Part shown: positions 22,481 through 34,886 of the stretch, piece by piece | Numbering within the stretch: position 1 is the stretch's first letter | Layout: every line of letters starts with the position of its first letter | From: Stenogyne calaminthoides | Lineage: Eukaryota > Streptophyta > Magnoliopsida > Lamiales > Lamiaceae | Direction: 5' to 3' | Assembly: GCA_037126765.1 (NCBI GenBank) | Contig: JBBCBC010000019.1 | Coordinates: 27,488,222 to 27,552,221 of the forward strand | DNA length: 64,000 nucleotides | Translations under genes and position numbers: made by a program | Notes under the pieces: model-generated | What the model was told of the DNA's origin: nothing | The model's input: only the letters and a program-made list of their open reading frames with translations | Database searches by the model: none

Positions 22481-22918
22481 CCGCAGGTGTATATAGATAT
22501 AATTTTGGTACATGTACGAAGATTTATTTAGTTGTTAGGTGTGTGATCATGCAATTAATATGTAAAGTCGACAGAGAAAAGAAATATAGTGCATTTTTTT
22601 TTTAAATATGAATTTTAATTAGTTATTTAGAAAATTTTGGTTTCAAATGCAATTGATGTGAATTAATATTTTAAAAATAATAAGATGCATTTCAAAAGAT
22701 ATAAGAACCAAAAATCTACGTACGTAGAAGAAATGGGAAGTTGGTTAAAAGAAATGTGTTTTGGCACAATTTTACCGATTTGATTCCTCTATTTCACTTT
22801 TCGTATTACACTGATGTTTCACCCTACTGAATTTTTAACACATGAACGGTGAACCCAGAATATGGTGGTTTGTTGGATATTCTTTATTATTCCACATGTC
22901 ATATATTCATATTATATA

Positions 22919-23397
22919 GGCAAAATGCATTTTTAAGTCCCTAAATTATTGCTTTTTATTTCGAAAGGTTCCTAAATTATTTTTTTGTTTTAAGAAGTCC
23001 CTGAACTATTATTTTTTATTTCGAAAGGTCCTTAAACTATTTTTTTGTTTAATGAAGTCCTTAAATTATTGATTTTTGTTTCACACAGTCCTTCTTGACT
23101 ATTTTTTAAATCATCTAACAGAACCGTTAAGTAAATACGCACATCATCATTCTCAAAATTGTCAATATTGACCATTATTTTACTTAATGGTTCCGTTAGA
23201 TTAGTTAGAAAATTCCGTCAAAAAAGGCTGCGTGAAACAAAAATCAATATTTTAGGGGCTTCATTAAACAAAAAAATAATTTAAGGACCTTTCGAAACAA
23301 AATTTAATAGTTTGGGGACTTATTACAACAAAAAATTAGTTTAAGGACATTTTGAAACAAAAAATAATAGTTTAAGGACCTAAATATGCATTTTTTC
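22919..23397. mobile_element. Mutator-like foldback MITE, 479 bp, 9-bp TSD
   Basis: Long inverted repeat whose arms are built from repeated words such as AGTCCCTAAATTATT and TTTCGAAAGGTCCTTAAA. The terminus GGCAAAATGCATTTTTAAG pairs with the complement of the right end (GAAAAAATGCATATTTAGG). The perfect 9-bp duplication TATTATATA lies at 22910-22918 and 23398-23406. It is located about 440 bp downstream of the MLO stop. Confidence 0.88.
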
Positions 23398-23406
23398 TAT
23401 TATATA

Positions 23407-25145
23407 TGAAATACAAAATGAAACATCAATTATGAAACAGGTGATCTCATTCCCAACTCTATAAATGAGAGGGATGGGACAATGATCCCCTCCTGTACAG
23501 GAGGCCATGTGCACATAGTGACCCATGGATATCACACACACTGGTCTATGTATGTACGTGTGTGATATGATATAAGGGTCACCCTCCTGCACAGGTTAAT
23601 GGAATCATGTTCCGTACAATGGTCATGCGATACAATGTGTGCGAGAAGTGCACAAATAATTTCCTTTCATAAGAGTATAATTTTTTAAACAGTATATAAA
23701 GTAGTATTGATATTTTTCTTTAAAATTTTGAGATGGATATAGAAAATTATAAATCTATAAAAGTGGGTGAAGTAATTTTTTTTCTCTTATATTTATTTTT
23801 GTAAATATTATATGTTAACATAAAATTGTATTTGCTAATTTAATTATAGTAAAAATAAATTTTAATATTTTCTACGAATAAATATATAATTAATTGTTGT
23901 AGTTATTAAATATATACGGTGATATATTGAAATCAACATTTTTGTTTTGATGTTTTGCCATAAAAGTTACACCACAATCTAATAAATAAATAAAAAATAA
24001 ACTAAGAACTAGGGTAAGATAATCAAACACAAAATACAAATAGCAGCACTCGTGGTGGGTGGAAGTTAAACAAAGCAAAATTATAAGGCTGGATGTTGCC
24101 CTCTTGATGAATATAAGTGACATGAACTTGAAAGTTGAAACCGTCCAGGACATTAATTCTAATACTAGTGAGGGTGTTGAGAAAATTAAATAAACGAATT
24201 AATTTTACATCTTTTTACAATTTTTATTTTTAAATAAAATGAAATTCTTTCGGAGGGTATGATGAAGTCTATCCTGCAGTCCCTGCTTTCCAGAATTGAA
24301 AATGGCAACAACATCGAGTTTGATTCGAACATGTGAACAGTGTTGAAGGATTAAAATTCAAATGAAAATAGTTTCAAAAAAATTGAAAAAATAAATTCAA
24401 ATGAAAATGATCAAAATTGATAAAGTACTAAAATTTACACAACTGTTTATGTACACGAGCAAAATTACGGAATCATTTGTGATTATTCTCAATAACATAT
24501 TAAGAATTGACCTCTAGATCTCAATTCAAATTCATTCAATTTTACTATTGAATGATTTATCAATAAAATAAAATTCTCACACTCACTCCAAAACAAACAT
24601 GCCCCAAAAGATTAGCAAAAGCTTCCAACAGCCAAAAGACAAGAAAAGGATTAATCAAATTCTAAATGCATGTCCCAAATGGTAGGATTGTCAAGAGATT
24701 GATAATGACAAACAAACATGGTTTGGTTTTAATGAGGACTAATCATGGGACAATGACATGACTTTTGTTAGCTATTTGGTCATTAAAAAGACAAGGCCCA
24801 CTTCCCCAATCAATTAAAGAAGATTAGGCCCAAAGCAAAATGGACAGGGCAACAATATTCAAATCAGAAAAGAGACATATTAAAGATGAAGGCCCACCTC
24901 TTTAATATGTATAATACATTACCTTTCGGCCCATTACTGGGTGGATAGCAACCACTTTACAACCATCATTTTGAAGAAGACGTTAGATATTTCTACACAC
25001 AACAAAACAATGTGGTTTATATCAAATCTACATGATTGACACTATATTATACTCCCTTTTCTTGTTTTCTCTCTTAAAAAGGGAGAAACACTTTTTTTTA
25101 ACTGAATCACACAGCTTTAAAAATAAGTGTTTCTCTATAACTTCT
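23407..25145. other. Intergenic, no feature recognised
   Basis: AT-rich. Short open frames on either strand show no motifs or splice context. A word ACAAACATGCCCC near 24595 looks like a lone Harbinger-type right end, but no partner was found. Confidence 0.4.
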
Positions 25146-25149
25146 TAGA

Positions 25150-25382
25150 AATTGCGAAGAGATCCTAAGTTTTCGGTGAAATTTATTCATTGTATGAAAT
25201 TTATATCATTACACTTATAAACTAATATATTTCACTTAATAAATAATATTGTTACACTTATAAGTTAATATCATAATATTAAATGCTTTTGATATTAGTT
25301 TATAATAGTAATAATATTAGTTTATAAGTGTAATGGAATTAATAATTTTATATTATGAACAAGTTTTGCAAAAGAGTTTGTG
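25150..25382. mobile_element. Palindromic AT-rich MITE, TTGTTCATA family (copy 2)
   Basis: Left side GAAATTTATTCATTGTATGA, right side TATTATGAACAAGTTTTGC. The middle repeats ATTACACTTATAAACTAATA in both orientations. Same family as 21960-22135. Confidence 0.6.
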
Positions 25383-27013
25383 AATTTTATATTATTGTTT
25401 TAAATGAAAATTATAATGTATTTCATTAATGAAGAGACTAATAATCTTTGTTGCTCAAATCACCAACAAATATTGGTGACTCGATCCAAAATGTTGGGCT
25501 AGCACTACAATTGGAGAGCTTTTTCTTTTTCTTTTTAAGATTGAAAAATTGAACAAATGATTCAATCATGATATTTACATTCTTGAAAATAATGTATTTT
25601 TAAGTGGGTACTTGAGTAAAAAAAAAAACTGTTTCAGAAGCTTGAGTAAATGCATGAGCAACCTCGTAATTTTGATATTCTTTTGAGGTGTTTTATTTTT
25701 TTTGGGTTTGAGATATAATTCAGGATGGGTTATCTGTTTAATATTTAGAGTGAGTTTGGTGAAATACTTATGTAAATAAATTGATGTATCAGAATTTTTT
25801 TGGGGCAATGCGTTTGTTTTGGGATTCAAGTGTGCGGAGCAAGTCAAGGTTTTAGAATTCAGATATTTAAAATCCTTGTTAAATAGTAAATATATGTGTT
25901 TTTTTGGAATTTGAGTAGGGTGAGATTTAATTTTATGTCAAATCAATATTTAATAATGATTGATATTGTATTATTATATTATATTGAGAAGAGTAATAAA
26001 GTGTATAAAGTGTGATGTATTGGGGAAAGTAATAATAGATTTTATAGGTATTTATAGGTGTGGATGGAATGTGGGATTTAAAAACCAGACTCTAAATCTC
26101 AAACTCGTATGAGACGGGGAGCGCAAAGTCCTAATTTCATCCGTGTGAATCTCAAAACAAACGCAACCTTGTAAATTCTAGGTCAAGTTAATTCTTTTTC
26201 TTCAAGTGTTATTGCATGTTATGTATACAAAGTGTCATTATTATATATACATATTATTCCAATTATATATATGAAGTGTCACAGTATTTTAAAATCAAAT
26301 ATTTTTTAATAATAATAATATTTTAAATACTTAACATTATACTCGAAAAAGAGCGTTCACAATAACCTACTCTTTAAGTCAAGTACGGTTTTATATTAGG
26401 ATCTAAGATTAAATTTATCAACGTTGGTCACGAACGTTGATCACAAAAGACAAAAAAAAAATCAAAATCAAAATTTGATCACACGAATCGGTCAGTGCAG
26501 AGAAATGGTTTGCACAAGTTTTTAATTTGACATGCCATGTGACACCTCCTATTCATTATCAAAATTAAATTAAATTAAATAAATTTTAAATTTATTTTTA
26601 GAATATTTTATTTATAATAAATATATAAAAGTTATATCAATAATGTGTTAGGAAATTTAATTTTAAAAAAATATATATAAAAAATATAAAACAATAATTA
26701 TACTGTGATAATATTCAAACTAAATTTCGAACACTTCATTCGATCACATCAAAATGATCAACATAAATCAAAAAGTTCAAACACTAAAACTATTTCATGT
26801 TCTTAGTCCCTAACAATACCTCTAACTCAAACAACGTGCTTTGTTTTCTTTATAAAGTCTGAGTTCATAAATCAAACAACACCTTAAAGTTTAAAGTACA
26901 TCTTGATTAAAAATAATATAAAAAAAAAAGTAGACGAGCTCGCAGAGTCTGAGTCCGTACATCCATCCCTGCTTTCTGGACATTTATAAATACTCAAAAG
27001 TTACATAAAGATT
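25383..27013. other. Intergenic, AT-rich
   Basis: No gene. Around 26040-26175 a less AT-rich stretch ends CTCAAAACAAACGCAACC, which looks like the eroded end of a Harbinger-type element, but its other end is not evident. Nothing else recognised. Confidence 0.35.
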
Positions 27014-27018
27014 GCAAC

Positions 27019-28712
27019 TATTAAAATTTAGAGGCACGTAAACACATAATACACACATAATAAATTAAATGACAACAATAAACACGTAATTACATAATTA
27101 CATCAAACATAAAAGAGAAATCTTCGTAATCGTGCGTAATTTCTATTATTATAAACATAAAGAAATTCTTTGGACTTGCATAGATTTGTCAGTCGTACGT
27201 ATATTTCTCTACTATGGTATCCACGTAATCCCCATTCACGGACTGGACTTGCATAGATTTGCCAAATGAACGAGCGTGGAATGGACTTGCCGCATTTACC
27301 AAATTGAATCAGAGGCCAATTTGCTAGGAAAATTCATATTCTAAATTTTATGGAGAAAATATGAATTAATGTTATTTGTGAATTACCAAGAGCTCATATA
27401 TATAGGGGAGGCTCAGCTTAAATCTTAAGCTAACTTGATTAGAAAATAAAATTCCTAATCTTATAAAATAAATCTCTTAGATTTATTTTTCATATATAAA
27501 ATCTCTACGGATTTAATTCTCATGTATATCAAATCTTTACGGATTTGATTCCATATATATTAAATCCTATAATAATATTTCATATATTATTATTGAGAAT
27601 CCTATTTAATTAAATCCAATTTAATTAAATATTAATAATAATTAATTCTAAATTAATATATTATTAATTAATTCTCAATAAATTAAATATTAAATTCAAT
27701 TTAACATTTAATCAACCAACTATAATCCGTAAAAGGGAACTACTTGTTGTGTGACCCATAGGCCCTCATATGTCGAGTGATTAGTCAAATTAATGGTCTT
27801 AATTGAACCCTAGACAATAAATCGGACATTCTCAATATATGAGGTACGTTGCGAGAAACGTGCAACTACCTGTAACTGAAACATGGGTTATTGCGATTTT
27901 CTCCTTTCATTCACAAATACTCGATTAAGTCTTGAACATGATGAAGTGTCTATTCAAATAACTTAATCATATTATCTTTAATCACTAATTGATCATGTAT
28001 GTCACACTTAGCCACAAAGTCTAAGTTGACGTGCATCGGCCGATGACTTTGATCCAATTATGATGAGAATATGGGTATTCTCTCTAAATCCACATTGAGA
28101 AATGAATCTTATTCTTGGCTCAACTACCACACACATGCTCTTCGTGATGAACCCAATTCAAGTCATATCTACCCATAGACAGGTGCAAGCGTCGGTCATG
28201 GTCAAAGTTCATCACTCCACACATGTCGTGCGTATTGACCTCAAGTCAAAGGAGTATCGCATCGCTCCCACTAACCGAGACACCCGTAGACACATATAGT
28301 GGAAATACATCAAACGGTTTCTCGGATGGGTATATCAATACCCTCTAAGGTATTTGTGCATCCATCATGAGATACCTAGTATCTCGTAGTAAGTGAGATC
28401 TTACTACACTCTCTAAGAGTATGATGCAGATCGCACATCAATCTCTATTGCATCATCAATATCCCATTCTTGATGATCCTTGATCGGGGCTATTTGAGAA
28501 TCATGTTTAAGTCATCTGAGTTCTCACAACCTCAATGACAAATGAATCTCATGGGAACACTTGTATGAATAAATGCAAACAATCAAACATAATATTCAAA
28601 CAAGTGTATTGCCATACATTAATATTAAATGAACTATAATATTAAGTCAAATTGAATATCATCTAGTATTATGTCCTTACAATAGATTATCTCTAGGACA
28701 CTAATACTAACA
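27019..28712 (-). mobile_element. Solo LTR (copia-type), minus orientation
   Basis: On the minus strand this begins TGTTAGTATTAGTGTCCTAG, a start typical of a large class of plant copia LTRs, and continues with ATCTATTGTAAGGACATAAT. A TATA-like CCTATATATATGAGC lies at about 27391-27411. The 5-bp duplication GCAAC flanks it (27014-27018 and 28713-28717). The far end reads AATTTTAATA rather than a clean CA, so that boundary is less certain than the TGTTAG end. No internal domain or second LTR is nearby, hence solo. About 1.69 kb. Confidence 0.65.
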
Positions 28713-28921
28713 GCAACTCATCAAAGAGTCATGTTGATCGAAAGATTGCGTCTTTCACTCAACAAAATGTGCAACTCTACCAATTAGTCATGCTGAACTT
28801 GAAGGGTTGCAAATTCACTAAAAATATACTCTTTTATGAAAAGTTTTCTCGACTAATTATTATATTATGTAAAGTATATTATATTATGTAATTATCCCCA
28901 CTTATTTACATATATAATATA

Positions 28922-29605
28922 TGTTGTGTATCAAAATATAGGTTTAGGGAATTTAAGTGCGGCTTAGATCTTGATAACACAAACAAGTAATTAATGATAG
29001 TGGATAGCAATGAATACCAGTGATTTGACATTAGAATGTTTGTTCATAATAGATGTAAGTAATAAATTTGAGAGATGTTTGGTATGGTGCTCAATTCTTG
29101 TTCTTTTGGGTCATAAAAATGATTCATATTTATAGTGTAAAGGGAGAGTGAAGCTCACTCTCCCGAATTACAAGTACAATGCATTAAATGTCTGCAACAC
29201 ATTTAATGCTAAAGATATTCTGAATCTGATCGTTCATTGGAGCTCGCGGGAGGTCGACCGAGCTTGATCCTCCTCGCTTGGCTTTGTCGTAGTTCGCCTT
29301 GCACAAATCCCTGTTGTAACTTCCTAAAATAGGCGGCTAAATCCGTCATGCGCCAATTTCCTTCTAAATTAAGCATGGTTGTGGAAGATCTCTTGTACTT
29401 GAACTCTGACGTTTGTCACATCATAGTTAATGCTCTTTACTTGACCGAAACGAGGTTCACGACCTCGACGTCTGCGAACTGAACTGACCATCCACCTCGT
29501 GAATCGAGCGAGGTGCAGCACTTAAAGATTTTGAATATTTAATCTTTGGGGGTAAAGGTGAGAATTATGAGGCGGGGTCCGTCTCTGCATAATTTATACA
29601 CAACA
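28922..29605 (-). mobile_element. Solo LTR, 684 bp, 5-bp TSD
   Basis: Perfect short inverted ends, TGTTGTGTAT on the left and ATACACAACA on the right, flanked by the 5-bp duplication ATATA (28917-28921 and 29606-29610). A TATA-like CACTATAAATATGAATC lies on the minus strand near 29130, so the LTR reads leftward. The interior is GC-richer than its surroundings. No gag-pol is adjacent. It is a different family from the solo LTR 210 bp upstream. Confidence 0.85.
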
Positions 29606-29939
29606 ATATATAATAAAATAAATACATTTGTTTTACACAACAAATAGTCATTAAATTGACTAAACCTTTAATTAATTTATGGTTGAACAAAAAACACCGT
29701 TGAATCATATTTTCGTTGCGTATGATTTCTTGCTCATATTTAACATCTATTTGTTGTGGAAAGTTGCTTTGCTCGGTTACCAGTCTTTTCTAAAGAGTAC
29801 AAAGCTTGCATCTTTTGAAGATTCTTGCAAAGTGCGATCTGTTGTTTATTTTTTCTCAATTTTTGTTTATTTATATTTCCATTTTGTAAATTATTGTTTG
29901 TTAAAAAAAAAAGTTATTGTTTGGGGAATTTTTTTTTTT

Positions 29940-30250
29940 TTTCCCTATAACTTTGTCAACTTTGGATTTTGATCATGTTGACTTTTTAAATTTTGATTTT
30001 TGATCTTATAACTTATAGGTTTTCAAATTTTTGGTCCTATTAAATTTTTAAATTTTGATTTTCGTCATATAACTTACATTAATCAAAAAAAAAATTAGTT
30101 AAAATATGTAAGTTACAGGACGAAAATCAAATTTTAAAAATTAAAAGGATCAAAAAAATCAAAAGTGTATAAATTACAAGATGAAAATCAAAATATAAAA
30201 ATTAATAGGATCAAAATCAAAAAGTGATAAAGTTATAGGACAAAATAAAC
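29940..30250. mobile_element. Foldback MITE, AACTTTGTCAACTTT family (copy 1)
   Basis: Left arm CCCTATAACTTTGTCAACTT, right arm complement CCTATAACTTTATCACTTTT. Both arms repeat ATTTTGATTTTCGTC- and GTAACTTACA-like words. A similar element lies at 35705-36003. No target duplication determined. Confidence 0.6.
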
Positions 30251-30307
30251 ATTTTTTCCTTATTGTTAAAGTCATATTAAAACTAACAATGTCTACACGT
30301 ATTTATC

Positions 30308-31143
30308 ACTACGAGGGAATGAATTCGTTACGATTTAACTATGAATTTTAGAAATTCTAATAGGTAAATATTACCTACGGTCCAATTGCTTACACATTTG
30401 TAATTTTTATAGACAAACAAAATCCAATAAAATTATTTGTGTAGATAATTTGTTTGCCTACGAAAATTATAAATGTGTAGGCTATTTGCTCGTAACTATA
30501 ATTTAATTGTCTATTAGAATTTTAAAATTTTGTAGACAAATCGTAGTCAATACTTACTATTTAAGAATTAAATTATTTTTGTCAAATTTTATAGCTATGT
30601 TGGAAATTCATGAGTTTGAATAAAAAATGGTCTCATAACTTTGGCTTCAAATAGATTTAGTCTCATAAGTTTTTTTGTCGCCGATTTAGTTTCAATAACT
30701 TTGACAATGTCCAATTTTAGTCTCAAATCGGCCGAAACAACGTCATTTTGTCGTTTTAATTTGGGGCTTTCCGGCGAATGTTGTGACTTGACTACCACTT
30801 GTACTGTCACGTGTATTTTTAAATGTGTTTAACTAATTCTTGCCTTCAATTTTGTTTTAATTTTATGTTTAGAATTTTAATTATATATGTCTGAAATTCC
30901 AGATATTAAAAAAAATATACGATGCAGTTCAGTCACATCATCCGCCGAAAAGCCCCAAATAAAAACGGCAAAACGATGTTGTTCCGGTCGATTTGGGACT
31001 AAAATTGGACATTGTCAAAATTATTGTGACTAAATCAACGATAAAAAAACTTATGAGACTAAATCTATTTGAGACCAAAGTTATGAAACCATTTGTGATT
31101 CAAACTCGAAATTCATAAAAAAGTCTTTATTTTCTTGTACTGT
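30308..31143. mobile_element. CACTA (En/Spm) non-autonomous element split by a MITE
   Basis: The left end CACTACGAGGGAAT and right end TATTTTCTTGTACTG are worn versions of the CACTACAAGAAAAT terminus. The subterminal words (GCCTACGAAAATT, TTGTAGACAAATCGTAGTCAAT, ACTATTTAAG) match those of the intact CACTA element at 37955-38423. It is interrupted by the Mutator-like MITE at 30612-31107; removing that MITE and one 9-bp duplication restores collinearity with the other copy. Confidence 0.7.
30612..31107. mobile_element. Mutator-like MITE, 496 bp, 9-bp TSD (nested)
   Basis: Inverted arms of about 190 bp: left GAGTTTGAATAAAAAATGGT, right complement GAGTTTGAATCACAAATGGT, each followed by CTCATAACTTTGG-like sequence. 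Perfect 9-bp duplication GAAATTCAT (30603-30611 and 31108-31116). The arms also contain AACAACGTCATTTTG-type words. Same family as 43148-43659. Confidence 0.88.
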
Positions 31144-31529
31144 AAATAATTTGCTAATATTTCCATATAATTATTATTTGTGTTCATATTATTTAAGAAT
31201 TAAATAATTAGAAATTGACAATTAGAAAAGCAAAAAACAGATGGTGAACTTACTTGTGAATTTAGACTAATTCACTAATTAGATGTGGCATGTAGTCATA
31301 CAAAGTGCTGGAGAGACTAGGACTAATTGAAAATAGTGACTCAACCACCTTCGATATCTATCAACTTTCTTTTCATTTATTTATATTGTCTCACTGTAAA
31401 ATCACATTCCACCTAATTATCAATAATTCAATAACATTATATAATAACAACTTTAAATTGTGTTTATAATAGAAAAACAAATACATGTTTTTGGTACAAA
31501 ATGAAGTAACATTTACTCGATCACTAATT

Positions 31530-32010
31530 AGTAAGATTAGGAGTGGAAATTTTTGAAAAATTTTGGTATACGGCACTTGTTAAATTGAAACATATAGGAA
31601 ATATCGAATTTTTATCGGTGTACAATTAATTTTGGTATAGTAATGGAATGTTATATGCATATTCTAAAATTTCAATATACCGAATTTTTTTTTTTATATT
31701 TCAGTAATATACCAAAATTTTACAGATATCGTTCGAAAAGTCGTTATACTGATATTTCGATACGGTAACAATAAGTATTTTTCAAATATAAATTTTTAGT
31801 ATAATATATAGTATACATATAAAAAAAATCAGTAGAGTATCAATATGAATTTTCAAATATAAAAAAATTCGGTATAATATACAGTATACGTCGTTATTTT
31901 CAGTACGGTATGGTATACTATCTCTGTATAAGATTATAAGAACGTGTTTGCTTTGGTGTAATTATAAGAATAAATATTGTTGCAATTATATGTATATTTA
32001 TATCACTAAT
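31530..32010. repeat. Degenerate element with GGTATAC/GATATCG words
   Basis: From TAGGAGTGGAAATTTTTG onward the sequence resembles the hAT element at 41235-41596 (TAGGGGTGG start; TTTTGGTATA, ACCGAATTT and CGGTATGGTATAC words), but no right terminus is visible. The last part (31840-32010) is directly repeated at about 33740-33905. Confidence 0.4.
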
Positions 32011-32039
32011 ACACATTTGATCTTGGTTTAATTTGTTAA

Positions 32040-32240
32040 AATAAATTTTTAAAAACCGTTTTATCTAAAAAAAACCAGACAACGGTTTTGAACCCGCTGT
32101 CTAAAAAAAACTTGCTTAGAATGATTTTGAACCTTTGTCAAATTCTCACATTGGCAGCGGTTTTCAACCATTGTCCAAATTCCTCCATTGGATCGTTGGG
32201 TTTTCAACCGCCTAATCTAATATATATTTTTTTTAAAATC
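32040..32240. repeat. CACTA-like subterminal repeats (AACGGTTTTGAACC)
   Basis: Several copies of words such as ACAACGGTTTTGAACC and GCGGTTTTCAACC, a pattern known from subterminal regions of plant CACTA elements. Similar words recur at 33385-33590 (GGACCGGTTTTAACCGTTGT). No CACTA terminus was found at either place, so these are fragments. Confidence 0.35.
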
Positions 32241-32400
32241 GATTTTTAAACTGAATTTACCACCAAATCTCATATATAAGTCACCAAGTCTTCCAATTAA
32301 TTGAGGCAATTATTCGCTCCCATGGGGGACCTAACACGGGACCTTAGGCGCTGAAAGAGATCAATTCCGCTCGGGCACTAAACTTTTTTCTTTTCTTAAT

Positions 32401-33205
32401 GAAATTAATTACATATGTCCTAGAATTCATTTTTTTTAATTATTTATTTCAATTATCTTATTTATTAATTAAATCACACTTTTTTATATAATAATAATTT
32501 TTTTATATAAATTTAAATTAAATTATATTAAAATTATATTTTTTACTTGTTTTTTTTTAAAAGTATACTACGTACCTTTCTTTTAAACTTGTAATACTTT
32601 TCCTTCTAAAAAAGTAATATACTTTTTTTATCTTAACAAGTAATATTTTTCTTTAAACAAGTAATACTTTTTCTTCTAAACAAGTAATATATATATTTCT
32701 TTAAACAAGTTATGTCTTTCTATTTAAACAAGCTAATAATAATTTTCTATTTAAACAAGTAATTCTTTTCTTTAAACAAGTAATACTTTTTCATCTAAAC
32801 AAGTAATATTTTTCTTGCGTTTATTTAATGAAATTAATTCTATATGTTCTAAAAATTATTTTTTCTTACAATTTTTTTTTAAATTCTTTATTTCAATTAT
32901 CTTATTTATTAATTCAATCACATTTTTATATAATAATTTTTTTTATATAAATTTAAATTAAATTAAATTATAAATTAAAATTATATTTTTTACTTGTACT
33001 TTTTTTTAAAAAAGTACTACCTTTCTTTTAAACTTGTAATAATTTTCCTTCTAAATAAGTAATACTTTTCTATCGAAATAAGTAATATTTTCCTTTAAAC
33101 AAGTAATATTTTTTCATCTAAACAAGTAATATTTTTCTTTAAACAAGTTATATCTTTCTATCTAAACAAGTAATACTTTTCTATTTAAACAAGTAATATT
33201 ATGAA
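32401..33205. repeat. 429-bp tandem duplication carrying the minisatellite
   Basis: Two head-to-tail copies, about 32401-32829 and 32830-33205. Each has GAAATTAATT..., then AATTATCTTATTTATTAATT, AT-rich sequence, and an array of AAACAAGTAATACTTTTC units. The array unit is the reverse complement of the minisatellite at 2600-3330. The start-to-start distance is 429 bp. The second copy has small indels. Confidence 0.75.
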
Positions 33206-33384
33206 CAAATTTTACATAAGAGTTTGTGTTAATCTCATTATATCTGATTTTAATATTAAAAAAGAAATAACACGAGAATTTAAAGAATAAAATATTTGAA
33301 CTGTACCTAAAAAGAATTTACAAATTAAAACATAAAAATAAAACAAAAAATAAAAGCTTTACAAAAAAAATAAAAAATTAATTC

Positions 33385-34020
33385 ACTTTGAGAGCGGTTA
33401 TGAACCGAAAACTTTTACAAATGGTTCAAAACCACTCTCAATTACCCTTTCAGACAATTTTTTATCTTGGACCGGTTTTAACCGTTGTCTTTGTTTTTGT
33501 TTTTTTTAATAGAACCGCTCTCCAAGGAACCACTTGGAGAGCTGTTCGAAAAAAGGGCAATCCAAGTGGAGCTCTCCAAGCTCAAATGTGTAATAGTGTA
33601 TATATAATTTTATTTACTATATAAAAGTATATATATCTTACTCTTCAAGTTCTTAAATTAAAACTTCTACTTCAAATTTTTTTTTTTAAAAGGCATTATT
33701 TTTATTTTGATACTGATATTTGGTACACCAAATTTCAATAATCGATATGAATTTTCAAATATAAAAATTTAGATCTAATATAACATATACTTCGTTATTT
33801 TCAGCACGATATGCCATACTACCTCCATATAAGATTATAAGAACATGTTTGCTTTGATGTAATTATAAGAAAAAATATTATTGTAACTATATGTATATTT
33901 ATATATATAATTTTATTTACTATATAAAAGTATATATATCTTACTCTTCAAGTTCTTAAATTAAAACATTTACTTTAAAGACTTTTTTTTTAAAGGAATA
34001 ACTTTTAATTGCTTTTCATA
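33385..34020. repeat. CACTA-like fragment and duplicated AT-rich segment
   Basis: 33385-33590 has GAACCGCTCTCCAAG and ACCGGTTTTAACCGTTGT words in both orientations. 33740-33905 is a direct copy of 31840-32010. An ~85-bp segment containing ATCTTACTCTTCAAGTTCTT occurs at about 33600-33665, again at 33899-33985, and as a variant at 34905-34990. No genes. Confidence 0.5.
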
Positions 34021-34205
34021 AAAAAAAAAAGTAGATTTTCTGTAAACATGTTTCAAAATATAAAATTTAAATTATTACACTTATAAATTAATATCATAAT
34101 AATTTTAATTGATAATTAAAATTATAACATTAAATATTATAAATATTATTTTATAAATATAATAATATTAATTTTGTGTTTGAACAAATTTTACTGAAGA
34201 GTGTT
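34020..34205. mobile_element. Palindromic AT-rich MITE, TTGTTCATA family (copy 3, degraded)
   Basis: Contains AATTATTACACTTATAAATT on the left and TTGAACAAATTTTACTGAAG on the right, the same layout as copies 1 and 2 but more diverged. Confidence 0.4.
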
Positions 34206-34308
34206 TATGCTAAAATATAAAGCTTAAGAAGAGGCCCATTACATTTCATTTCTAAAAGGGACCCTTTCTCTTCCAGTTAAGAGGGAATAGAACCCATTTT
34301 GCCTTTCT

Positions 34309-34886
34309 CAGTGTTTTCATAATCGAATCGGCGATTAAATCGGTTTAGGCATCGGTTGTCGATTCAACCGATGGTTCAATCGTTAAAATGATTTATGCAT
34401 ATTACTTTTATATTTTGTATGTTATATTAAAAAAATAAATATTTATTTATAAAAAGTTAAAATTATACTCATTTATAATTTATAAATCTTATATTAAAAT
34501 AAATACAATAGAGTTTAGAGATTATAGATGATGGCGTTGTGGATTAATTCCACACAGTGTGTGATGGTAGTAAATAGATTAAATGAAGTTGATGACTTGT
34601 GAATGAATTAATCCATAACGAAATATCTCTAATCTCCAAACTTCATTTAATCGTTACACATTACACAGAGAGCGGTTTACGGTGTGGATTAATTCCACAC
34701 AGTGTGTGATGGCGGTAATTACACAGAGAGAGATTTAGAAAAAAATTATGAAAAATCAAGAAAAGTGATTTAATAAATAATAAAATCAGATTAACCGTTT
34801 TTTAAGAAGTAATTGGACCGATGACATGAGCATTTTACGGTTCAACCGGTTCAATCAGACGGTTCAACCGATTTTTGAAAACACTG
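34309..34886. mobile_element. hAT-like element, 578 bp
   Basis: Terminal inverted repeats CAGTGTTTTCA on the left and its exact complement TGAAAACACTG on the right. Subterminal copies of GGTTCAACCG and AATCGG-type words are in both orientations. CAGTG termini and this subterminal pattern suit hAT elements. No convincing 8-bp duplication. An internal direct repeat (GTGGATTAATTCCACACAGT, near 34538 and 34684) is present. Confidence 0.65.

Noticed and set aside
29679..29972. Plus-strand 97-codon hydrophobic frame between the solo LTR and a MITE
   Set aside because: AT-rich Phe/Leu/Tyr translation running into T tracts; no motif, no splice or promoter context.
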